This document shows, one piece after another, positions 24,248-35,822 of a DNA stretch of 64,000 nt; within the stretch, counting starts at the first letter, position 1, and each line of letters begins with the position of its first letter. A model generated the notes under the pieces. That model was not told the origin of the DNA and ran no database searches. It saw only the letters and a program-made list of their open reading frames with translations. Made by a program: the position numbers and the translations under genes. The DNA comes from Paracyclopina nana (lineage: Eukaryota > Arthropoda > Copepoda > Cyclopoida > Cyclopettidae): positions 4,717,001 to 4,781,000 of the forward strand of contig JAGUCH010000008.1 of assembly GCA_019096065.1 (NCBI GenBank). Reading direction: 5' to 3'.

Positions 24248-25879
24248 ATGATGATCATATCCGAATTGGTTAAGTACGTCAAGTGGCTGTACTGTCAGTT
24301 GCTACAAAGGTCTTTCATCATTCGCACCAGCCTCATTGATGCCAAAAAGAAGAATACGCAGATCGGGGAAGAGGCTCAGCCGGCCACACCAATCCCCGGC
24401 CCCTTTTCCTTGCCAATTTTGGGAGCTTCATGGCTGTACTCCTGGTTTGGGCCCTACAGCCATGAGAATTACCACGTGTCGAACTTTGACAAGTTTGCTA
24501 AATATGGAGCTGTGGTCAGAGAGGAAGTTCTGTGGAACTATCCACTCATTCACCTGTTTGACGCAGATGACATTGAAAAGATTCTCAGGTACAAAAGTGA
24601 CTACCCCTATCGGCCCCACAACGAGGCTGACGTGTACTACCGAAAGTACAGAAGTGATCTCTATGCAAACATCGGCATGGTGAACGAAAATGGGCCAGCA
24701 TGGAGCCATCTTCGCAAGCATTTGAGCCCACCGCTGACGAATCGCAAAACACCCTACCACTATGCTGCCAATATGAACCAGATTGCCGAGGATCTCGTCG
24801 CAGTTGTCCACCAACAAGTGGCTCTATTCGGAGGAGTGCTAACTGGTATTATCTGGCATATTTCCCTGCTATGAAAAAGCAAAAATAGCTCATGCATATT
24901 TTTTTTCTTCAAAAAAGGCATTTCTCCTCTCGTCTACAAGGCCAGCCTAGAAATGATGTGCAACGTGGCCCTGGAAAGGAGGATGGGTTTCTTGAATCCG
25001 GACCAGCAGCAGATGAGCCAAGATATGATCAAGATCATGAATGCTCTCAAGGGATACCAGACAGCCTCCAGCCAAGCCATGTACGGATTGCCTTTATGGA
25101 AGTATTTGCCAGTCTGCCTCTCTGGAGTGTTCACCAAGCTCGTGGAGTACAAAGACACGCTGTTCTACACAATTGGGGGCCTGGTGGACGAGTCCTTTGC
25201 CGCTTCTTCCATGGACGAAATGAGCATCCTGGGCCAACTGCTCAAAAACAAGGCCTTGCCCTTGCAGGAAATCAAGGTGTCTTGCGTTGACTACATCACT
25301 GCTGGCGTGGACACGGTGGGCAATTCCCTCATTTATGCCATCTGGCTAATTGGCAATGACCCACGCGTCCAGGCCAAATTACGAGCTGAGCTGAGCCCCT
25401 ACAGATTTTGCACCATGAGTCCGGAATGCCTTCAAAATTTGCCTTACTTGCGAGCATGCATCAAAGAGAGCTTCAGAATGTTTCCCACCGCCTCTCAAAT
25501 CGCCAGATTGACTGAGGAGAAAATGGAGGTCAGCGGAGGCCACGTTTTGCCCCCACATACGGTCGTGCTTTGCCATACCCACGTTGCGTCCAGACAGGAG
25601 CAGAACTTCACCCGTGGCAATGAGTTCATTCCGGAGCGGTGGATTGCTGAGGAGCGAGATTCCAGCTGGAACCACCGATCCGGACTGGTGATGCCTTTTG
25701 GGTGTGGCAAGCGAATCTGCCCTGGAAAAAGGCTGGCCGAGCAGGAAATCTACATCTTGGCGGCCAAGCTCTTTGTGAACTTCCAGCTGACTGCCATTGA
25801 CCCTCTACAAATTGAATTCAACTGGCTGATGTCTCCAATGGAACCAATGAGATTCAAAGTTGATGTGATAGAACAATGA
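24248..25879 (+). CDS. CYP314A1: Mitochondrial-clan cytochrome P450, shade-like (ecdysone 20-hydroxylase)
   Basis: Probable ecdysone 20-monooxygenase, which converts ecdysone to 20-hydroxyecdysone. Two exons, 24248-24845 and 24918-25879, separated by a 72-base GT-AG intron; 519 residues. Motifs: proline-rich hinge PIPGPFSLP (about residue 47), I-helix AGVDT (328-332), ExxR as KESFR (382-386), FIPERW (436-441), and heme-binding FGCGKRICPGKR with the cysteine ligand near residue 467. Within the mitochondrial clan the segments NIGMVNENGPAW and MYGLPLWKYLP match what I recall of shade rather than disembodied, shadow or CYP301/CYP49. The start is the first of two adjacent ATGs; a basic, partly hydrophobic N-terminus follows. 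A MITE lies just upstream and AATAAA at 26057-26062. Confidence is high for P450 and good for the shade assignment. Confidence 0.88.
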
Positions 25880-26253
25880 TACCATTTTTACACAATATAC
25901 TATATATACATAGCTTATACAAACTGATCCACTTTTTTCATCCAGACATACCATCATCTCTCCATATACTATATAATGTAATACCATACTCTCCATATAT
26001 ATCATTATTTTGCTGTAATAATATATAACCACCACAAAAGCTCTGTGACATGTAGAAATAAATGCTCTTTTCATTTAATACACATTTAGTAAAGTATAAG
26101 ATATAAACACCATATGGCATATACAAAAAAATCCACAGATTGTCCAAAATTAATCGCTGCACTTGCATTCTTAATATATAGTATAATATGCTTGTTTTAA
26201 AGTGTAACAGTTTTTTTAATGGTAAAAGTAGTATATGTCTGTCATGCAAAACT

Positions 26254-28069
26254 TCAGAACATCGAAGGCAGTTGTCGGAGCTCCAGGAAATCCCAAATCA
26301 TGCCTCGTTTCCACGAGTATTCCTGGGCAGCTTTGAACTCCACCTGGAGGCTGGCTGTCCTCATCACAGTGAACTCGTTGAGTTGGAGGAAGAACCAGTC
26401 CGAGTCCCTGTCGTATTTAATGAGGCCATTTTCCAAGAATGGCGGAGTACTTTGCACCACGTGCTGGTGTTCCCATATCCTCAACCAATTTTTGCCCGAC
26501 ATCAACTGCTCGACCAGTTGAACTGCAGAGTTGTTGTAATTGTTCCGCTTCACCAAAGACTCCTCGTCGGATGAGCTGTCGTCTGACCAACAAGGCTTGG
26601 ACCAAGGTACACTGCTCACTGAAAAACTCACTGGAGGACTCCGATCTCCATTCCTGCAGCTGAGCAAGGCAAATTTGGACGAGTCACTCAGCCTCAGCCG
26701 CAGCTGGATGACATATCGGCCAGGCATGACATTGTTAAATACATGAACCATGTGGATGTTGGTGCGGGGATTCTGGATCACAACCATGCAACGCTTCAGT
26801 GCAACGTCCCATTCGGTCTTGATGCACTGCTCATCGTCGAGGTGAGCAAAGTGATGGACGTCACAAAATGATACCCGTATCACATTACCTGCAATGATAT
26901 TAATTTTATATCCAAGCAACACCTATTGTGCTGTATCGGCCCAGTAATTACCTAGGTAATGCTTTCCGGTTGAGTACATCAATAAATTAGGCTTGGGATT
27001 GACGTCAAGGTGGTCTTTGAGGGCAAACTCCTTGGGCAGCAAAATATCCTTGTTCTGCTCGAAGAAGTCGTCCACCTGAACCTTGAGGTTGTACCGGTCA
27101 CACTGATGGCCCACATAATTTCTCACCACAAAATTGAGTGTCCTTGAGGTCAGGCTGAGCAGCGCCAAGTCCCTGGGTGTCAGCCATTTCAGGATTTTCT
27201 CCAGGATGTCCATGGACTGCTCCATAAGCGGACACCTATTGCGGACTCGCAGAGCACTTCTGGAGCCGTGCAAAGAAGCACTCAGGCTTCGCTCAAGGCC
27301 TTTCCGCCGATTGTTGGTGCCAATCAGCTTCGTCCTGCTCCCCACATTTGCACGATTGAGAGAAATGTCTGACAAGCTAGAGACAGACTTCACTGAGCCT
27401 GTCCTGGAGACAGGTAAACTTGACGAGGCAGATCTGGCTGCTTTCCCCGGCGCAGCCCTCAAAATTAATTGGCCACCTCGAACGGAGTGAACCTCAAATA
27501 AGGAGCTTTCTTTCGCCTGGAAAAAGTGAGCGCTCAGTCATTCATGCACAAAATTGAAATCTAATTACACTCCCGCTAGTGGTCTGATTGCATTTCATTG
27601 ACATTCAAGCCAATTACGAGTGTCTTGAAGCAATCAAAAGGCTTTCCCTAAGCACTGTCGTCCTCTATTAACAATAAGTTTCCTGCACGCAAACCAAGAT
27701 TTTACACTTATATCGAGACTGGAGCTTTTTAGTGTCATTTTCTGAGATTGGTTTGGTGCTTCAAAGTAATAGTTGAAATGGTCGTACTTTCACAAGAAAG
27801 CCGAAAAAAGCCATTTACAATTCATTTTAAACTGCATTAAAGAATAAAGAGTGGTTTTGGCTTAGAAATGCTTCCATTTTCCAGCTCTTTTATCGCCACT
27901 GCCATTAACCTTTTTCAACTGCATTCATGAATACCACTTTATGGAATTGGGCATGAGACAATTTAGGGTACTACACATATTACGGTCAACATCCTGCTTA
28001 GTACTAGATTAACGTCTCCAATTAAAGGCTGGCCATTTGAGCTAATGGACTCACCTGGATCCCACCCAT
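26254..28069 (-). CDS. F-box protein with PP2-like C-terminal domain
   Basis: Likely substrate-recruiting subunit of an SCF ubiquitin ligase. Exons on the minus strand: 28069-28055 (ATG plus five codons, inferred), 27516-26952, 26888-26254; 404 residues, all GT-AG and in phase. A basic, Ser-rich N-terminus (about 100 residues, repeated SRS/SLS) precedes an F-box (PLMEQSMDILEKILKWLTPR... , near residues 105-145). The C-terminal half reads like the beta-sandwich of plant phloem protein 2 and F-box-associated domains: VMPGRYVIQLRLRLSD, then ENGLIKYDRDSDWFFLQLNEF, ending KRGMIWDFLELRQL. An acidic DDSSSDEES stretch interrupts it. The short first exon is chosen because its ATG-GGT-GGG-ATC-CAG is followed by GTGAGT in the right phase; it is the weakest part of the model. 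The gene converges on the P450. I do not know a named ortholog. Confidence 0.75.
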
Positions 28070-30093
28070 TGCAGGAATTAAAGCGGTCTGAAGGGCGCAG
28101 CGAAGCAATTTTCTCACTCAATTGACGCTACTGCAGATGGGCATGGTGATATAATAATTTTCTCGTGGAATTGCACTGCACGTCTTTTCTTCACCAGCAA
28201 TTATATACCTACTACTTCAACTGCATGAGAGAGTGACAGCGATCTCGCGTTGCTGCTCGCGAGCCAGGGAAAGCTGCAACAGCAGCAGCTTCTCTTCTGG
28301 TATGCAGTAGTACTGTATAAGGTACACTGGGAGGGAAAGAGTAGGTAAACACGCTCGTATTGCACAAAGCGAGGACAGCAAGCTTGGAGGCCTTTGTGAC
28401 AGGACACTATGTTGTTTTGCCAAGACACACCAGAGCCTAACTTTAGAGTTCATGGTAGAAAACCTCCCACTGTGCAACTTTGACGGGTGCAGCAGCTGCT
28501 ATATACGCGCGAGCAGTACCATCTATATAGTAGTATACTGTAGTATGTAACTAGATTGAATTGAATAGAGAAAGCCTGTGTGCTGCTGTGGGGTTGCTCA
28601 AACCACCTCCTGGGTGCTTCGATGAATTATGCCTCCATGCCTTAAGGCCTTATAATATGTATGATTATACGCTAAAAACCTTTTCAAAGGCTGGCACGAA
28701 GAGCGATATTGAATGAGACAAGGTTTTGCTGAATTTGTCAACCGCAAGCAGAAGTATAATGTCATAAAAAGGGGATAAACATTTGCTGTGCGACCTTGGT
28801 TCGCCATTATGTCAACTTTGTGTTTACCACAATACACATGCATAGTTTATAACGCATATTGTATACATTTTTAAAATTAGGTGTTACTTGCGCGTGCTTG
28901 GCTATATGGGCAAAGGTGCATACGAGACTTTTCCACATTCACATATTTATTTGATAGGCGTGGGTTGAAAGGATCCAAGCTATCTGTGAGGATGCTCATA
29001 CTTAATCAAATACAACAAAAGCTCCATCCGAAGGATATGTACGTTAACTAGTTCAATCACGTATTTTGACCTTGAAGAAAGCCAATTATTGTATCCAAGC
29101 AATGATTGCTGCCTAATCCCTTGGCAAAGACTTATTATCATGACTTCTCTTCGTCTTTGTGTCATAGCCTCATTGTAATTGTGCCAATTAAAGGGAGCTG
29201 CGCATCATCTGAAATCTGCTTGAAATGCATAGTGGCACAATTACATCATTATACTATGTATGTATATATATACAAATGTCTGCCCTCAATTTGATCGAAA
29301 GTCTGGCCTTGGTATTTTTGAAAGGAATTATCTGGCTTCCTTTGTTTAACTTGGTGGTAAACTTGCTGTCACAACATTAATTAAAGCTTAATCGTATCTA
29401 CAGCTTCATTGACCAAAGCATTAAGCATGACGTAGTAAATGTGCTTGCGTTTCTTCTTCCGTGCACCAAAAATAGTGATAAATAGTAAAGACGAGGTCGG
29501 TGAATTAATTTTTGAGTGACTGCTAGCATAAGCTTGACACCACAAGCTAAGCTTAGCTGGGTTTCCTGGAACAGCTTTATGGAGAAGGTGAAGGATTACA
29601 GTATATCCACAGGCTGAAATTCATGAAAAAAGCCCCTATGTGCAATGTATTCTGTAAAAGAAGTTATCCAGCATTCATTTGATGATTCCTGAAATGCTGG
29701 GAAATATTAGACATATGATGGCTTAGAGCTGTACATTGCTCTAGGCTAGAACGTTGGATGTTGATAAAAATGGAAGTACTTGCAGCACAGATTGATGATA
29801 ACGCTAAAAGATGTAAATTGTTTACTGAAAAGTCGATTGCACTGTATTTAAGAGGAAGGCGAGCAAAGGGGAGCAAGTAGTTTGAAATATTAGTTATCCT
29901 ATTTCTTTGATGCCAAAATTTTGGAGGCTCTTCGTGAGAGTTAGGCAGCATTTTTGAGTGAGCCTCTAATTCGACCTCGTGCATTTTCCTAATTAAATCT
30001 TCTACAAAACACTTTCGAAGCAAAGTCTCCTAAATAAATAATTGCTCCCCTTCAACTGTCAACCTGTTACGCCTCAGCATAAAAATATCTATA
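28070..30093. other. Intergenic, no supported gene
   Basis: About 2 kb upstream of the F-box gene and left of the foldback element. Open frames here (for example 29664-30023, minus) show no recognisable domain. No RNA gene or clear repeat is seen. Confidence 0.4.
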
Positions 30094-30836
30094 CTCTGTT
30101 CATCTACCGTTCCTTAAGGAATGCAGAATGACGAAACCATGCAGAATGACAACTCAACGCAGCTAGTTTATGTACTGAGAACTCCTTTGCGCAAAGGAAT
30201 TTCGCGTTCCGATTCCTTAACAGCTCCTGACTGTAAGCCACAAGCAATCCTGATACAAGGTTTCGGATTCGAAAATCAGTTTTTTGGCCCAAACCCCTTG
30301 CAATAGTGTGAAAAGTTGGAAAATTAAGTTTCATGACCACTGGACCACTCTAGGGTGGTCAAGTGGTGCGGTAAGCAAAATGCTGTTTAGATTAAGGCAA
30401 AAATGAATGGGGGCCTAGCTGGAGGTGTGGGTATGGCCAGAAATCAACTATACCCTAATTATCTAGGCCCTGGGGGGGTCTCTAGGTGTCAGGGAAAAAA
30501 AGTTGAAAAACGTAAACAAACTAGTTGAAAAATGGCCAAAATTCACTTTTTCGGACCCTACTTTGAGGGCATTTTCCTCCCATGTCAGTGGATGGATTTT
30601 TGATTTTTCAACTCTGGATGAAAGTCAAAGATTGGAACTGTCATTACAAAAAAGAAAATTCATTATATGTCTGCAGATGGAGCTCCTGGAGCGATTCAAA
30701 AATACACATTTTTTACAAAAATGACTTTACAGTAAAACATATAAAACTGACAAGCGGAAGTGAAGTCAAATACAAACATTTTTTTATCATCACAAACATG
30801 TCAGTGCACACCCAGAGGCTTCTCCCAAACAAAAAA

Positions 30837-32010
30837 ATTCAGGATATATAGGCCCTGCCCCTGGCCAGGAGCCTGGGCGGTCCCATTTATTCTCTGCTGT
30901 AACAGCTACATAGGCCAACAGGGAGCCCTTGGCTCCCATGTCAGTGGATGAAAGTGTCCTTTTTTGGCCTCCTGAGGTCTGTGCCGACCTAGAGGCTTGG
31001 GCCAATCAAAAAAATTCAGGGTACATTGGCCCTGGCCAGAAGCCAGGGCGGTACCGGTTATGCTCTACTGCAGCAGCTTCATAGGCCAACAGGTAGCCCC
31101 TGGCTCCCATGTCAGTGGATGAAAGTGTCCTTTTTCAGCCTCCTGAGGTCTGTGCTGGGCTGGAGGCTTGGTCCAAATAAAAAAATTCAGGGTACATTGG
31201 CCCTGGCCTGGAGCCTGGGCGGTACCGGTTATACACTCTGCTGCAGCAGCTACATAGGCCAACAGGGAGCCCCTGGCTCCCATGTCAGTGGATGAAAGTG
31301 CCCTTTTTCAGCCTCCTGAGGTCTGTGCTGACCTGGAGGCTTGGTCCAAGCAAAAAAATTCAGGGTACATTGGCCCTGGCCAGGAGCCAGGGCGGTACCG
31401 GTTATACTCTACTGCAGCAGCTTCATAGGCCAACAGGTAGCCCCTGGCTCCCATGTCAGTGGATGAAAGTGTCCTTTTTTGGCCTCCTGAGGTCTGTGCT
31501 GACCTGGAGGCTTGGTCCAAGCAAAAAAATTCAGGGTACATTGGCCCTGGCCAGGAGCCAGGGCGGTACTGGTTATGCTCTGCTGCAGCAGCTACATAGG
31601 CCAACAGGGAGCCCCTGGCTCCCATGTCAGTGGATGAAAGTGCCCTTTTTCAGCCTCCTGAGGTCTGTGCTGACCTGGAGGCTTGGTCCAAGCAAAAAAA
31701 TTCAGGGTACATTGGCCCTGGCCTGGAGCCAGGGCGGTACCGGTTATGCTCTACTGCAGCAGCTTCATTGGCCAACAGGTAGCCCCTGGCTCCCATGTCA
31801 GTGAATGAAAGTGTCCTTTTTCAGCCTCCTGAGGTCTGTGCTGACCTGGAGGCTTGGTCCAAGCAACAAAATTCAGGGTACATTGGCGTTGGCCCGGAGC
31901 CAGGGCGGTACTGGTTATACACTCTGCTGCAGCAGCTACATAGGCCAATAGGGAGCCCCTGGCTCCCATGTCAGTGGATGAAAGTGTCCTTTTTCATCCT
32001 CCTGAGGTCC
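30837..32010 (+). repeat. Tandem repeat array of the left arm, unit 171-177 bp
   Basis: About six and a half units, each starting near ATTCAGGGTACATTGGCCCT and including the phrase CCCATGTCAGTGGATGAAAG. The period is 171 or 173 bases in the inner units and 177 in the outermost, most diverged unit. Because 171 is a multiple of three, the array stays open in several frames and yields spurious repetitive open frames; I do not regard these as genes. Confidence 0.9.
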
Positions 32011-32186
32011 AAAAGCAAAGAAGATCTGAACACCGATGAATTGTGGGTAGAAATGGAGTCCCATTTGTGATCAAAAGGTCTAATGAATCCTTGAAAATAA
32101 ATTTGATAAACAGGCTATTGATCTGAGAGTCTGAAAAAACTCATAAGAATGAAAAATTAACAAAATGTATAGCTGAAACTGCCCAG

Positions 32187-32895
32187 ACCAATGTACCCTG
32201 AATTTTTTTGCTTGGACCAAGCCTCCAGGTCAGCACAGACCTCAGGAGGCTGAAAAAGGACACTTTCATCCACTGACATGGGAGCCAGGGGCTCCCTGTT
32301 GGCCTATGTAGCTGCTGCAGCAGAGTATAACCGGTACCACCCTGGCTCCTGGCCAGGGCCAATGTACCCTGAATTTTTTTGCTTGGACCAAGCCTCCAGG
32401 TCAGCACAGACCTCAGGAGGCTGAAAAAGGGCACTTTCATCCACTGACATGGGAGCCAGGGGCTCCCTGTTGGCCTATGTAGCTGCTGCAGCAGAGTGTA
32501 TAACTGGTACCGCCCAGGCTCCAGGCCAGGGCCAATGTACCCTGAATTTTTTTATTTGGACCAAGCCTCCAGGCCAGCACAGACCTCAGGAGGCTGAAAA
32601 AGGACACTTTCATCCACTGACATGGGAGCCAGGTGCTACCTGTTGGCCTATGAAGCTGCTGCAGTAGAGCATAACCGGTACCGCCCTGGCTCCTGGCCAG
32701 GGCCAATGTACCCTGAATTTTTTTGATTGGCCCAAGCCTCCAGGTCAGCACAGACCTCAGGAGGCCAAAAAAGGACACTTTCATCCACTGACATGGGAGC
32801 CAAAGGCTCCCTGTTGGCCTATGTAGCTGTTACAGCAGAGAAAAAATGGGACCGCCCAGGCTCCTGGCCAGGGGCAGGGCCTATATATCCTGAAT
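32187..32895 (-). repeat. Tandem repeat array of the right arm, unit 171-177 bp
   Basis: The same repeat as in the left arm in inverted orientation, with about four units between phase points 32200 and 32892. The array is shorter than its partner by about two units, which shows unequal change of copy number since the arms were last identical. It is highly similar to the left array, base by base, over most of its length. Confidence 0.9.
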
Positions 32896-33658
32896 TTTTT
32901 TGTTTGGGAGAAGCCTCTGGGTGTGCACTGACATGTTTGTGATGATAAAAAAATGTTTGTATTTGACTTCACTTCCGCTTGTCAGTTTTATATGTTTTAC
33001 TGTAAAGTCATTTTTGTAAAAAATGTGTATTTTTGAATCGCTCCAGGAGCTCCATCTGCAGACATATAATGAATTTTCTTTTTTGTAATGACAGTTCCAA
33101 TCTTTGACTTTCATCCAGAGTTGAAAAATCAAAAATCCATCCACTGACATGGGAGGAAAATGCCCTCAAAGTAGGGTCCGAAAAAGTGAATTTTGGCCAT
33201 TTTTCAACTAGTTTGTTTACGTTTTTCAACTTTTTTTCCCTGACACCTAGAGACCCCCCCAGGGCCTAGATAATTAGGGTATAGTTGATTTCTGGCCATA
33301 CCCACACCTCCAGCTAGGCCCCCATTCATTTTTGCCTTAATCTAAACAGCATTTTGCTTACCGCACCACTTGACCACCCTAGAGTGGTCCAGTGGTCATG
33401 AAACTTAATTTTCCAACTTTTCACACTATTGCAAGGGGTTTGGGCCAAAAAACTGATTTTCGAATCCGAAACCTTGTATCAGGATTGCTTGTGGCTTACA
33501 GTCAGGAGCTGTTAAGGAGTTTGTAGATGAACAGAGCATTAGTGTACGTATTTGCTACTTACAAAATACGCTGACATCAAGTGGAAAGCATTTCTTCTTT
33601 AATTGTAATCAGAAAACTTGGAATAAGCTCATAATAAATGCAATGCCTTTATTTGACT

Positions 33659-34351
33659 TTAATTGCGTAGTATTATTGAAAAAATTACAGCAATTAAAAT
33701 TGCAAGATTTAAGTTAATTGAGCTCGATTTGTTGCAAAAGTCATATCCACATGAGCAAGCTCCACCAGCTCCTTGAATCAAGCATACATTTTCTCGTATT
33801 TTTGTGCAGGAGCGAATCACACCATTGTTTAAAGCAGGATCAGGTGGCTGAAACATGAACAATATGAAGCATTTTAAACTTATGACAGGCAATACATTAT
33901 ACACTAGGTGGCGCTCGTTATAAATTGTGGCTGGCTACGAAAAGAGCGCCATCTGGCGTTCAATTACTTGCCCAATTTATTACCTGAGTTATCCAACCTT
34001 TTAGACATCCCTTTTCATCTTCGTGACACTTTACCCTAAAGATAGGCATGGAAGCATTGAAAAAGTTGCAGCTTGGAACCCGTTCCTCATCATAACCTTC
34101 TCTGCCAGGATTCGATCCTAGCAGAAAAGGCTTTTCCTCATAGTAAATTCCGCATTGGTAGCACTCCAATCCAACCGCAGCTGCAGGAAGAGTACAAAAT
34201 TAAGGTAATCAGCAACGTTCCATACTTAATACATAAATCCTCTTTAGAAATAAGAAGGCAGCTCATGAAGTTCAAAAAGAAAGTGCAGATTTTCCTTACC
34301 TTTGAATGTAAAGAGTTCAATCGCGATTAAAGCCAAGAGGAGAGCTCTCAT
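33659..34351 (-). CDS. Small Ly6/three-finger (quiver-like) GPI-type protein
   Basis: Exons on the minus strand: 34351-34300, 34180-33984, 33847-33659; 145 residues, GT-AG and in phase. The N-terminus MRALLLALIAIELF is a signal peptide. The mature part starts LECYQCGIYY, the classic first strand of the Ly6/uPAR fold, has further cysteines (PSCNFF, VKCHEDEKGCLKG, RSCTKI, VCLIQ, CSCGYDFCN) and ends with the CxxxxCN motif followed by a hydrophobic tail (LNLAILIAVIFSIIL), as in GPI-anchored proteins. Insect relatives (quiver/sleepless and others) modulate channels or receptors or build septate junctions; which role applies here is unknown. An AATAAA on the minus strand (33653-33648) follows the stop directly. 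Confidence 0.85.
33848..33983 (-). promoter_or_regulatory. Inverted pair of CTCF-like motifs in a Ly6-gene intron
   Basis: The second intron holds AGGTGGCGC at 33906-33914 and, inverted, AGATGGCGC at 33946-33954; the two flanks pair over 10 of 11 bases. The motif resembles the core I recall for insect CTCF sites. Whether CTCF binds here is inference. Confidence 0.35.
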
Positions 34352-35822
34352 GGTGCAATTTTGGAACCGTTTTCATAGTGGGACTTTTTTCAAATGAAGG
34401 TAACGTGTCTTCTGGAGATGTCTTGGTCTCTAATGACCGGAGTAATCCAGACCTTCAGTTTATCTGGCACTCTTCATATCATGCCGCCTCCACGAGGGCC
34501 ACCGTGTTGGTGAAAGGTACTGTAGCGCACACTGGGCAAAATTCTGCACTTGACAAATTGCCTGGTAGCATATTAGCAAAACATACAGTCATAATAGCCA
34601 AACTGGCGAGGCTACTTAATTTTCCTGCAATATTTCTTTCAATCAGCTTACTTTGGAGGCTCAGAAACGAATGAAGAAGAGCAGATTCCCCAATACACTG
34701 CAGTCAACTTTCCGTCTTAGGTAAATTCCCTTGTCAATATGCATATAGGGAGTAAATGAACGGAAGCATTTATTTCTACTTTTTTCCGGACAGAGAGCAT
34801 AGTATACATGGTTCTCAAGCAAAATCCCTTGGCTGACATTACACCGAATTCCACTGGAATGATGCGAGCCTGCCCAATGCACTTAACTTTATCTGCAGCC
34901 CCTCTGCAGCAATAGAAATACAGACTCCACGAGCATTATAATGTCTAGTCAATATGGTTAGTTGCCATATTTCTTCATCTGATCATAGTGGGCAATTAGT
35001 TATCGTTTTGGCCTTTAAAATGTTGGCCTTCCACTGAAATTATTTTTAGACTGACTAATTGGATTTTTTAACCGAGTCATTTTCATTAGAGGGCGAATTC
35101 ATTTCAAAAAGTCTCAATGTGCAACGTAAAAGCCCAATTCGTAGCTGTATTGTTGCAACCGCGCTCGGTTAGCTTTTATGAACGTATCGGAAACTTCAGC
35201 GGGTGGCTTTCCTTCCTTGACAGTAGTGCGTGGAAAAATATTCTTTTGTTCGCTATTTTGGTTACATTAATACGTGAAAAAATGAGTGTTCTAGCTGAGA
35301 CACTACTTTTAAAGAATACGTTCTTATTTAACGTAGAAAGCTTTGACGGTACTCGCCCATAACAGTAACGAAAGGAGCTTGAGCTACGCTTTTTCATGAA
35401 TAATTAATAAATTTCAACTGCCCTAATGGTGCTCACGTCATAGGCATGGTATTACATTGAGCTTGTCTGGAACCCATGACGAATTGCCGTTATACCATTC
35501 ATCATCGCGGCTTTAAGGAATGAATCCAACATACGGAAAACAAGTAATTTTTTCACCCACAACTGCAACAATGCAATGAATCATCGCCTTGCGCAGTAAG
35601 AAGTATTACAAATAAGAAGTTTTGAACGTATAATAAGATATGAAAAAGAAATCTTGAAAATATAGGATATGACCGATAATTGGATCCAAAGATCCGATGT
35701 CAGTCTTCTCCCATCATCTGTCAACTTTTGCATGAATAAGAGGCTTTCAACCCAGGAAGGTATTCATATACTTTATTGGCATGTAAGCGAAATGAAATGA
35801 TACATTCACATTGGCTCGATTT
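34352..35822. other. Intergenic between Ly6 gene and nidogen 3' end
   Basis: No supported gene. A minus-strand AATAAA at 35777-35772, about 46 bases after the nidogen stop, is a likely polyadenylation signal for nidogen. The remainder is A/T-rich and without recognisable repeats. Confidence 0.45.

Larger units (their letters stand above)
30094..33536. mobile_element. Foldback-type DNA element with long inverted arms
   Basis: The left arm (30094 to about 32006) and right arm (about 32187-33536) are near-identical reverse complements around a roughly 180-base unique centre. Each arm begins at the outside with CTCTGTTCATCTAC, then about 625 bases of single-copy arm (30214-30836 against 32892-33518), then an inner array of 171-177 bp tandem repeats. 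The left array has phase points at 30837, 31014, 31185, 31358, 31529, 31700 and 31871; the right has about five at 32200, 32371, 32543, 32714 and 32892. The left end also carries an extra segment of about 105 bases (30108-30213) absent from the right. No transposase is present and no target duplication is clear. The design (long inverted arms with internal repeats of unequal number, tiny loop) is that of FB or Galileo-like elements. Superfamily is unknown. Confidence 0.85.

Noticed and set aside
29664-30023. 119-codon minus-strand open frame left of the foldback element
   Set aside because: No domain, no supporting splice structure or neighbours.
31292-31804. Long repetitive open frame in the foldback arm
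   Set aside because: The repeat unit of 171 bases is a multiple of three, so openness is carried along by repetition; it has no domain, and the mirror arm shows the same frame on the other strand.
30837-32895. Direct repeats as a possible CRISPR-like array
   Set aside because: Units of 171-177 bases are contiguous without unique spacers and lie in inverted arms of a eukaryotic element.
33906-33956. Short inverted repeat in the Ly6 intron read as a hairpin RNA
   Set aside because: Stem of only 11 bp with a loose loop; the paired regulatory motif explanation is simpler.
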